DNA from: Ignavibacteriales bacterium CG12_big_fil_rev_8_21_14_0_65_30_8
GTDB lineage: Bacteria; Bacteroidota; Ignavibacteria; Ignavibacteriales; Ignavibacteriaceae
Length of the DNA stretch: 5,252 nucleotides
Reading direction: 5' to 3'
Assembly: GCA_002783525.1 (NCBI GenBank)
Contig: PFGS01000123.1
Location: 1 to 5,252 of the forward strand
Each line of letters begins with the position of its first letter. The stretch's first letter is position 1. The position numbers and the translations under genes were made by a program. Positions 1 to 5,252 of the stretch are shown here, in pieces. A model generated the notes under the pieces. It searched no databases. It worked only from the letters and a program-made list of their open reading frames with translations, and had not been told where the DNA came from.

Positions 1-243
1 TCTTTTACAAAACCTATTGATAAAGAATTTATTAAAGAAAATATTGATAATAAATTATATGAAACCAGAATTGAAGTTAGAAGTAAACTGGCAAATTCTC
101 ATTTAGGACATGTATTTGATGACGGGCCACGCCCCACAGGTTTACGCTATTGTCTAAATTCAGCTGCTCTTAGATTTATACCGAAAGAGGATATGGAAAA
201 AGAAGGTTACGGAAAATACTTATCCTTGTTTGAAAAGAAATAG
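1..243 (+). CDS. msrB: Peptide-methionine (R)-S-oxide reductase MsrB, C-terminal part (5' end outside window)
   Basis: MsrB reduces the R epimer of methionine sulfoxide in proteins back to methionine, as part of oxidative damage repair. Only the last 80 residues are present, open from base 1 to TAG at 241-243. Visible family signatures are SFTKPI at the very start (the end of the usual GWPSF block), SHLGHVFDDGP at residues 33-43 of the fragment and GLRYCLNSAALRF at 47-59. Cys51 of the fragment (codon 151-153) sits at the catalytic cysteine, and His34, His37 and Asn53 match conserved active-site positions. The CxxC that precedes HLGH in zinc-binding MsrB is replaced by Ser28 and Ala31, so this looks like the non-zinc form. 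The resolving cysteine and active-site Trp would lie upstream. The extended tail after RFIP (to residue 80) also occurs in MsrA-MsrB fusions, so whether an MsrA domain precedes it cannot be told from this window. Family assignment is secure. Confidence 0.95.
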   Translation, partial: SFTKPIDKEFIKENIDNKLYETRIEVRSKLANSHLGHVFDDGPRPTGLRYCLNSAALRFIPKEDMEKEGYGKYLSLFEKK

Positions 244-276
244 ACTTATCTCAATTATTAATTTTATCTTTTTGTT

Positions 277-296
277 AACAATTCAATTAAATTGTT
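277..296. repeat. Perfect 7-bp inverted repeat between msrB and the decarboxylase gene
   Basis: AACAATT (277-283) and AATTGTT (290-296) are exact reverse complements separated by six bases. They lie 33 bases after the msrB stop and 41 bases before the next start codon. It could be a weak terminator stem or a protein-binding dyad. The stem has only one G-C pair and no clean T tract follows, so termination would be inefficient. In such AT-rich DNA a chance origin is quite possible. Confidence 0.3.
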
Positions 297-337
297 CCGT
301 ACTTTATTTTAAATTTTTATAACCAATCCTCCAAATA

Positions 338-1795
338 ATGAGCGAAATCAAAAATAAAATTCAGCAGCTTGAAAACATTTCAAGACAACTTGAACCTTCA
401 ACAAAAGAAAGAAAAAAAACAAGAGAAAAAATTGTAGACTACACAGAAGATTTTATTGAAAACATTTATAACATAAATGCTTTTAATTTATCTGATAACA
501 CAGGTGAAGGTTTATTGGAAGTACCCGTTTCAGAAGAGCCTGTAGAAATTGATAGATTAATAACACTCTTTAAAGACAATGTTGACTTCCCAAATTTAAA
601 TCCTGCTTCCGGCGGACATTTAGGTTACATACCCGGAGGAGGACTTTATAATTCAGCACTTGGAGATTATCTTGCCGATATAACCAACAGATATGCCGGT
701 TTATTTTATGCAGGTCCAGGTGCAGTCAGAATGGAAAATATTCTTATCCGCTGGATGGCAAAAATTGTCGGTTTCCCTAAAGAAACAGTTGGAAATTTAG
801 CTTCCGGCGGTAGCATAGCAAATCTAATTGCAATTGTTACTGCCAGAGATGCATTTAAAATAAAAGCAGAGCAAATACCAAACTCTGTTATTTATCTTTC
901 AAAAGAAGTTCATCATTGTATTGATAAAGCAATAAGAATTGCAGGATTAAATGAATGTAAATTAAATTTTGTCGGTTTAGATGAAAATTATAGAATCAAT
1001 CCCAAAGCATTAAAAAATGAAATAGAAAAAGATAAAAAAGAAGGAAAAATACCCTGGCTTATAATTGCATCTGCAGGTACAACAGATTTTGGAGTTATAG
1101 ATCCCTTAAATGAAATTGCAGAAATTGCAAAATTAAATAATATGTGGTTTCATATTGACGGCGCTTACGGAGCATTTTTTGTTTTATCTGAAACAGGCAG
1201 ACCAAGATTAAAAGGAATGGAAAAAGCTGATTCATTAGTGATGGATCCTCACAAAGGTTTATTTCTGCCTTACGGATTAGGTGTTGTAATTGTAAAAGAT
1301 AAAAATAAATTAAATGCTGCACATTATTATAAAGCTAATTATTTGCAGGATGCCGTAGCATTAGAAGAAGAACCCTCCCCTGCTGATCTTTCACCGGAAC
1401 TTACAAAACACTTTAGAGGATTAAGACTTTGGCTTCCGTTGATGCTTCACGGCGTAAAACCATTTAGAGCGGGACTGGAAGAAAAATTACTTTTAACAAG
1501 ATATTTTTATGAAGAACTTAAAAAAATAGAAGGTTTTGAAATGGGTCCTGAGCCAGAACTTTCGGTTGCTTCATTCAGATATATTCCAAAAACAGGTGAT
1601 GCAAATAAATTCAATCAATTATTGATTAAAGAAATTCACAAAGACGGAAGAGTATTTCTTTCTTCTACAAATGTTGACAATAAATTTATAATCAGAATTG
1701 CCGTGCTTGCTTTTAGAACACATCTGCAGACCATTGATCTAACAATTCAAATATTAAAAGAAAAAGTTTCTCTTCTTCTAAAAAATTGGATCTGA
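338..1795 (+). CDS. Group II PLP-dependent amino acid decarboxylase (aromatic-L-amino-acid decarboxylase-like, substrate unknown)
   Basis: A cytosolic fold-type I PLP enzyme predicted to decarboxylate an L-amino acid to its amine. The 485 residues match the usual length of about 480. Family blocks in order are a substrate-entry region GHLGYIPGGG (93-102), PLP-phosphate loop ASGGS (155-159), HHC (192-194) with His192 stacking on the cofactor ring, SAGTTDFG (245-252), HIDGAYG (272-278) with Asp274 contacting the pyridine nitrogen, and DPHKG (303-307) with Lys306 as the Schiff-base lysine. These sit almost colinear with animal AADC (His192, Asp271, Lys303). Tyr335, in YLQD, lies 29 residues after the lysine, the same spacing as AADC Lys303 to Tyr332. 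That mobile-loop tyrosine favours decarboxylation over aldehyde synthesis. ATG338 is the first start after an in-frame TAA at 320-322. No Shine-Dalgarno is seen. Family is secure; the substrate (Tyr, Phe, Trp, Glu or another amino acid) is not resolved, and no dedicated amine transporter is adjacent. Confidence 0.93.
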   Translation: MSEIKNKIQQLENISRQLEPSTKERKKTREKIVDYTEDFIENIYNINAFNLSDNTGEGLLEVPVSEEPVEIDRLITLFKDNVDFPNLNPASGGHLGYIPGGGLYNSALGDYLADITNRYAGLFYAGPGAVRMENILIRWMAKIVGFPKETVGNLASGGSIANLIAIVTARDAFKIKAEQIPNSVIYLSKEVHHCIDKAIRIAGLNECKLNFVGLDENYRINPKALKNEIEKDKKEGKIPWLIIASAGTTDFGVIDPLNEIAEIAKLNNMWFHIDGAYGAFFVLSETGRPRLKGMEKADSLVMDPHKGLFLPYGLGVVIVKDKNKLNAAHYYKANYLQDAVALEEEPSPADLSPELTKHFRGLRLWLPLMLHGVKPFRAGLEEKLLLTRYFYEELKKIEGFEMGPEPELSVASFRYIPKTGDANKFNQLLIKEIHKDGRVFLSSTNVDNKFIIRIAVLAFRTHLQTIDLTIQILKEKVSLLLKNWI

Positions 1796-1801
1796 TTTTT
1801 T
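1780..1801 (+). terminator. Possible weak A-tract/T-tract terminator at the end of the decarboxylase gene
   Basis: AAAAAAT (1780-1786) can pair with ATTTTTT (1795-1801) around an 8-base loop, and the T run continues to 1802. The element overlaps the last codons and the TGA stop at 1793-1795. The stem is purely A-T, so it would be weak. It is supported mainly by the seven-base T run just after the stop codon. Confidence 0.22.
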
Positions 1802-1823
1802 TAACGAAGGTATTTATTTATCA

Positions 1824-1854
1824 TTGATTTGAAGCTTTGGAAAAGTTAATTTAG
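1824..1854 (+). promoter_or_regulatory. Candidate Bacteroidetes-type promoter for the GWxTD gene
   Basis: TTG at 1824-1826 is followed 20 bases later by TAATTTAG (1847-1854), which matches seven of eight positions of the Bacteroidetes -7 consensus TAnnTTTG. The spacing falls within the range reported for TTG/TAnnTTTG promoters. Read as a sigma-70 type instead, TTGATT and TAATTT with 17 bases between them give only a mediocre match. If used, transcription would begin a few bases downstream, leaving a leader of roughly 20 bases. Such motifs are frequent by chance in AT-rich DNA. Confidence 0.28.
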
Positions 1855-1877
1855 CACAAAGATTGTCTTAAGTGCTA
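1852..1877 (+). repeat. Inverted repeat / possible hairpin directly abutting the GWxTD start codon
   Basis: TAGCAC (1852-1857) is the exact reverse complement of GTGCTA (1872-1877). Inside it AAGA (1859-1862) can pair with TCTT (1866-1869) around a three-base loop, with a small 1x2 internal loop between the two stems. The ten potential pairs end one base before the ATG at 1879. As RNA it could shield the translation start; as DNA it could be an operator. It overlaps the candidate -7 element, so a transcript starting from that promoter would lose the left arm, which would favour the operator reading. Function is inference. Confidence 0.4.
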
Positions 1878-1878
1878 T

Positions 1879-4029
1879 ATGAAACTTTTTATAAAAACAT
1901 TTATTCTCTTTTTTTTCAATTCTATTTTTCTGTTTAGTTTTACCGGAACAGATTCAACTTCAGCAGATTTCTATAAAGCAGGTTTAGATTTTGTTAAATC
2001 AGGTAATCTGGTTAAAGGTGAATATTATTTTAAGAAATCATTAGACATAAATAAAACCAGCAAAGCCGAATTTGAACTTGCAAAAATTTACATTTCTGAA
2101 AAAACAATAAGCGGGAGGGCAAAAGCAAGAATACTATTGACAAATGCAATTTACAGAGAACCCAAAAATATTGAGATTCGCCTGTTAAAAGCTGCGTTAA
2201 TGGAATCGTTCAGTACCGGAATGGCTTTTAAGGAATATGAAGAAATATTAGAAATAGACACCATAAATGTAATTGCTTTGTTTCAGCTTGGAAGATTTAA
2301 AGAAAATGAATTTAATGATTATCACAGATCAGTATTTAAAGATGATCCTTTTAGTCCTGAACTGAGTTATGAAGAATTTGCATTGGAAGATTTTGAAGAA
2401 TCTGAAAAATATTTTTTAACGCTATTAAAATATTATCCTGAAAATTCCCAGGCTCTTCTTCACTTGGGAATATTGTACGAGGATTTGGGAAAACCTGAAA
2501 AGGGAATTCCGCTATTAGAAAAATTAACTGAACTTGAACCTAAAAAATATTTGCCTCATCTTTATTTGGGACTTTTGTTTTACAAAAATTCACAAAACAG
2601 CAGAGCTTATAACGAATATAAAAAAGCTTTGGAATTTATGAGTCCAAAAGAGAGAGAGGATTTTACTTTTAACTCAGTTAAAGAATTAATAAAACCAATA
2701 TTCAAAGATGAGATTAAAGATTTTACCGAGAAAGAATTCAGGCAGTTGATAGATGAATATTGGAAGATAATGGAACCTTTATACCTTACAAAATATAATG
2801 AAAGAATTCTTGAACATTATTCCCGTGTAGCTTATGCAAATTTAAGATTCAGTTTGCCTAAAGAAAATTTGACCGGATGGAAAACAGACAGGGGTGATAC
2901 TTACCTTCGTTACGGTGAACCGATCAACAGAGTCAGATTCCGTCCTCATATAAATGCTGGTGGAAGAACCCAGGTTAATTTAAAAACAGATGTTTGGTAT
3001 TACACTGATATGGTATTCGGTTTTACAGATGATTTTATGAATGGTAATTTCCGCTTTAGTACTCCGACTCCGGGAAGCAGATATGTTTCTCAGTTTGCAG
3101 GTGACAGCTACAGATTTGCAAACTACGTTAAAAATGTAAGGAATGAGATTTATAATCCTAAATTTGATGGTCCAAAATTTAAAATACCTTATGATATTGT
3201 TCAATTTAAAGATCTTAACAATCCCGAAAAAACTGATGTTTATATTAGCTATGGTCTGGCAGCAAATGACACTTTAATTAAAAATGGGAATTATATCTAT
3301 CCCCATATTGCCGGATTTTTTTACAGTGATTTATACTATAACTTAAAAAATTCAGTTGTTGATACTGTAAGTAATTTTAGAAAATCTGGACTAGTAAATA
3401 TTGAAAAAGATAGCAGCTTATTAGTTAACTCTTTAGCGTTAAAACTACCACCTGATTCAGGATATTTAGCTTTAGAGGTTTTGCGTAATATTGACAAAGG
3501 TGTTGCAGCTAATCGTGATAAAATTACAGTTAAAAGATTCGGTAACGAAAATCTTGAAATAAGCGATATTGTTCTAGCCTTGGATATTTCAACTAAAAAT
3601 GAGAATTACTATACATTAAAAAGAAGAAATTTTAATATTCTTCCAAATCCTTATTCTATTTTCTCAGATGTAAATAAAATAAATATTTATTATGAAGTAT
3701 ATAATCTAAATTTGAATGAAAGTGGTATTGCAAACTTTGAACAAAAGTTGACAATTAAAAAAATAGAAGAAAAAAGCAGTATAAATAAATTCTTTGGTTC
3801 AATTCTAAAAGTTTTCGGAAAAGATGAAGATGATAATTCAATAACTCTGTCAACTAATTATAGAACATTAAATAAAAATCAATCAATTAATTTTATGTTG
3901 GATATGAGTAGTTACGATAGTGGTGATTATTTATTAACAATTAAGATTACTGATTCAAATAACAAAAGTATCTCAACAAATAATAAAAACTTTAAATGGA
4001 TAAACAATAATTTAATTGAAAACGACTAA
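1879..4029 (+). CDS. Exported TPR and GWxTD domain-containing protein
   Basis: A 716-residue protein of unknown biochemical role, probably envelope-located. It starts with a Phe-rich hydrophobic segment (about 4-21) after Lys2 and Lys6, resembling a Sec signal or N-terminal anchor; there is no lipobox cysteine and no clear AxA cleavage site. TPR-like helical repeats cover about 28-61, 62-98, 165-190, 191-224 and 225-258, with typical spacing such as LLHLGILYEDLG and KAL. The GWxTD domain follows: an N-terminal part with EYWKIMEP, NERILEHYSRVAYAN (about 285-321), the signature GWKTD at 333-337, then RGDTYLRYGEP (338-348) and VWYY (372-375). Residues about 440-706 look beta-rich and match no family I recognise; the tail is Asn-rich. 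The protein has no cysteine at all, which fits an extracytoplasmic location. ATG1879 is the first start after an in-frame TAG at 1852. TPRs suggest a scaffold role. It overlaps the TonB-like gene by 14 bases, implying coupled production. Domain identity is strong; function is open. Confidence 0.9.
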   Translation: MKLFIKTFILFFFNSIFLFSFTGTDSTSADFYKAGLDFVKSGNLVKGEYYFKKSLDINKTSKAEFELAKIYISEKTISGRAKARILLTNAIYREPKNIEIRLLKAALMESFSTGMAFKEYEEILEIDTINVIALFQLGRFKENEFNDYHRSVFKDDPFSPELSYEEFALEDFEESEKYFLTLLKYYPENSQALLHLGILYEDLGKPEKGIPLLEKLTELEPKKYLPHLYLGLLFYKNSQNSRAYNEYKKALEFMSPKEREDFTFNSVKELIKPIFKDEIKDFTEKEFRQLIDEYWKIMEPLYLTKYNERILEHYSRVAYANLRFSLPKENLTGWKTDRGDTYLRYGEPINRVRFRPHINAGGRTQVNLKTDVWYYTDMVFGFTDDFMNGNFRFSTPTPGSRYVSQFAGDSYRFANYVKNVRNEIYNPKFDGPKFKIPYDIVQFKDLNNPEKTDVYISYGLAANDTLIKNGNYIYPHIAGFFYSDLYYNLKNSVVDTVSNFRKSGLVNIEKDSSLLVNSLALKLPPDSGYLALEVLRNIDKGVAANRDKITVKRFGNENLEISDIVLALDISTKNENYYTLKRRNFNILPNPYSIFSDVNKINIYYEVYNLNLNESGIANFEQKLTIKKIEEKSSINKFFGSILKVFGKDEDDNSITLSTNYRTLNKNQSINFMLDMSSYDSGDYLLTIKITDSNNKSISTNNKNFKWINNNLIEND

Positions 4030-4600
4030 AGAAAAATATAATCATCAATATGGCTTTAAGATAAGTTTGATATTTTCTCTTTTAATCTTTATTTCATTAT
4101 TTTCTTTTATTCCAATTGAAAATAAAAATAAGGAGATGAAAGTTGAAAATCTTTTTGATTTGAGTGATGTAATTACTATACCGCCTACTAAACAAGTAAA
4201 TGAAAATATTGCCTACCCTAAATTACCCAAGATATTTATACCTGTTGAAGAGACTGAAGATTATATCCTAAGTGATGAAATTATTGCAAAATTAAATTTA
4301 GTTAAAAACGAAAAAGTAAACTTAAATAGCAACATTAAATTTATCAGTTATCAACCTAAACAAACATTAGAAGTTTTACCCAAAAAGGTAGGGGAAGATA
4401 TTAAAGGATATGTTAAAATAAAAATAAAGATTGGAGAAAATGGTATCGCTCAAGATTATAAAATATTAGAGAACACTACACAAAGTAAAGAATGTATTGA
4501 GGAAGTAGTCAATGCTGTTTATAAATCCAGGTGGGAGGCATTCAATAAAACCACATCCGAAAAAGAATATTGGATCAAAAAAACTTATTGGTTCAATTAA
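4016..4600 (+). CDS. Small membrane-anchored protein with a divergent TonB-type C-terminal domain
   Basis: A 194-residue protein with a basic N-terminus, one membrane segment (about 15-34, SLIFSLLIFISLF), a short extracytoplasmic linker (about 40-115) and a C-terminal domain (about 118-194) with the TonB pattern: GYVKIKIKIGENG (131-143), a Val/Ile-rich helix ECIEEVVNAVYKSRWEAF (159-176), and a final strand ending YWF. TonB proteins carry inner-membrane energy to outer-membrane receptors. IPPTKQ (55-60) and the region to IPVE (75-78) recall TonB linkers of this bacterial group, but the Pro-rich stretch is nearly absent. The start is TTG at 4016, immediately after an in-frame TAA at 4013-4015. 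The first in-frame ATG (4136) would remove the membrane segment, while another TTG at 4067 would cut into it. The 14-base overlap with the preceding gene, in another frame, suggests termination-reinitiation. No exbB or exbD is present here. It may be a specialised or non-energised TonB relative rather than the main TonB. Confidence 0.78.
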   Translation: MKTTKEKYNHQYGFKISLIFSLLIFISLFSFIPIENKNKEMKVENLFDLSDVITIPPTKQVNENIAYPKLPKIFIPVEETEDYILSDEIIAKLNLVKNEKVNLNSNIKFISYQPKQTLEVLPKKVGEDIKGYVKIKIKIGENGIAQDYKILENTTQSKECIEEVVNAVYKSRWEAFNKTTSEKEYWIKKTYWFN

Positions 4601-4659
4601 TATTTAAATTCTTCCTTATATTAAAACTTTCATAAATACTTTTTATTGTTTGCATAATA

Positions 4660-5252
4660 ATGTCTGATAAGAAAAAATTCCAACATGGAAATATCATAAC
4701 AATTTCATTAGCTCATTTTGTTCATGATACATTCTCCGGTTTCTTAGCTCCTGTACTTCCTTTGTTAATAGAAAAGTTAAGCATTTCTTACACGCTTGCA
4801 GGATTTCTTTCCGGTGTAAGAAATTTCCCTTCCCTGCTTAATCCTTTAATAGGAATAATTGCTGATAAAATAAGCATAAGATATTTACTTATTGTAGCAC
4901 CATTAATAACATCAATAGTTATGAGTGTTTTAGGCGCAGCACCAACTTACACTATTGCTGTTATACTTCTTTTTGTAAGCGGAATAAGTGCTTCAATGTT
5001 TCATGTTCCCTCGCCAGTTATGATTAAAGATATTGCCGGCACTAAAATTGGAAAAGGTATGAGTTATTTTATGCTTGGCGGAGAATTTGGCAGAACCGTC
5101 GGACCAATTGTTATTTTGGCTGCTATTTCTATTTGGGGTCTTGAAGGAACTTACAGACTAATCATAGTAGGATTTTTAGCTACATTTTTTCTTTTCATAA
5201 GATTCAAAAAAATAAGAATCTCAGATAAACTAAAAAATCAGAAACAAGAACT
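4660..5252 (+). CDS. MFS transporter, Fsr (fosmidomycin resistance)-like, N-terminal half (3' end outside window)
   Basis: An inner-membrane permease of the major facilitator superfamily; 197 residues are visible, about half of a usual 400. Six membrane segments fall at roughly 12-36, 44-66, 74-93, 97-118, 135-157 and 163-181, followed by a Lys-rich stretch (181 onward) that fits the central cytoplasmic loop. GIIADKISIR (65-74) is the MFS loop 2-3 motif. AHFVHD (18-23), SMFHVPS (112-118) and FMLGGEFGRTVGP (137-149) line up with the corresponding FHPESS and FQVGGNFGSSLGP segments of E. coli Fsr as I remember them. Fsr-type proteins are probably drug or metabolite exporters, but the substrate cannot be inferred. 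ATG4660 is the first start after an in-frame TAA at 4633; no Shine-Dalgarno is seen. The 59-base gap from the TonB-like gene makes co-transcription possible. The reading frame is open to the window edge with no sign of damage. Confidence 0.9.
   Translation, partial: MSDKKKFQHGNIITISLAHFVHDTFSGFLAPVLPLLIEKLSISYTLAGFLSGVRNFPSLLNPLIGIIADKISIRYLLIVAPLITSIVMSVLGAAPTYTIAVILLFVSGISASMFHVPSPVMIKDIAGTKIGKGMSYFMLGGEFGRTVGPIVILAAISIWGLEGTYRLIIVGFLATFFLFIRFKKIRISDKLKNQKQE

Noticed and set aside
327..332. TCCTCC just before the decarboxylase start
   Set aside because: It resembles the complement of a Shine-Dalgarno sequence, not the site itself, so it cannot pair with 16S rRNA; most likely chance.
1095..1322. 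75-codon open frame on the minus strand inside the decarboxylase gene
   Set aside because: It lies wholly antisense to a well-conserved enzyme, including the PLP-lysine region, and its translation shows no recognisable motif.
2980..3204. 74-codon open frame on the minus strand inside the GWxTD gene
   Set aside because: Antisense shadow of a continuous coding frame; its product has no family resemblance and there is no independent start signal.
4013..4029. A frameshift fusing the GWxTD protein to the TonB-like domain in one polypeptide
   Set aside because: The second frame begins with its own basic N-terminus and membrane segment, which would be misplaced in the middle of an exported protein, and no slippery run is seen in the overlap.
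4597..4624. TTAATAT/ATATTAA 7-bp inverted repeat after the TonB-like gene as a terminator
   Set aside because: All pairs are A-T, the loop is 14 bases, it spans the stop codon and no T tract follows; expected by chance in DNA of this composition.
338..5252. A decarboxylase-plus-exporter amine system formed by the genes at 338 and 4660
   Set aside because: Two unrelated envelope genes lie between them, the transporter resembles Fsr-type exporters and not amino acid/amine antiporters, and nothing in the sequence links the two.

Overview
The window is AT-rich and gene-dense. Five genes lie on the + strand with short gaps (94, 83, a 14-base overlap, 59). No start codon has a convincing purine-rich Shine-Dalgarno sequence. 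One protein carries the GWxTD domain, known mainly from Ignavibacteria/Bacteroidota and Acidobacteria. Together these suggest a Bacteroidota/Chlorobi-group bacterium, most likely an ignavibacterium-like lineage. This is inference, since there is no rRNA or other taxonomic marker here.

Layout. Bases 1-243 hold the end of a methionine-R-sulfoxide reductase (msrB), whose beginning is outside the window. Bases 338-1795 encode a complete group II PLP-dependent amino acid decarboxylase with its catalytic residues intact. Bases 1879-4029 encode a 716-residue exported protein with an N-terminal TPR array, a central GWxTD domain and a beta-rich C-terminal part that I cannot assign. Overlapping its last 14 bases, 4016-4600 (TTG start) encodes a small membrane-anchored protein with a divergent TonB-type C-terminal domain. 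Bases 4660-5252 hold the N-terminal half of an MFS transporter resembling the fosmidomycin-resistance (Fsr) group, cut by the window edge.

How they may work together. The TPR-GWxTD protein and the TonB-like protein overlap, are both predicted to act in the cell envelope, and probably form a translationally coupled pair. This is the least understood and most interesting part of the window. MsrB, the decarboxylase and the transporter look like ordinary metabolic neighbours with no clear functional link to that pair. The 83-base gap before the GWxTD gene holds a possible Bacteroidetes-type promoter and an inverted repeat ending one base before the start codon, so a new transcription unit may begin there. 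I found no RNA gene, CRISPR array or mobile element, and no stretch over 100 bases without a gene.
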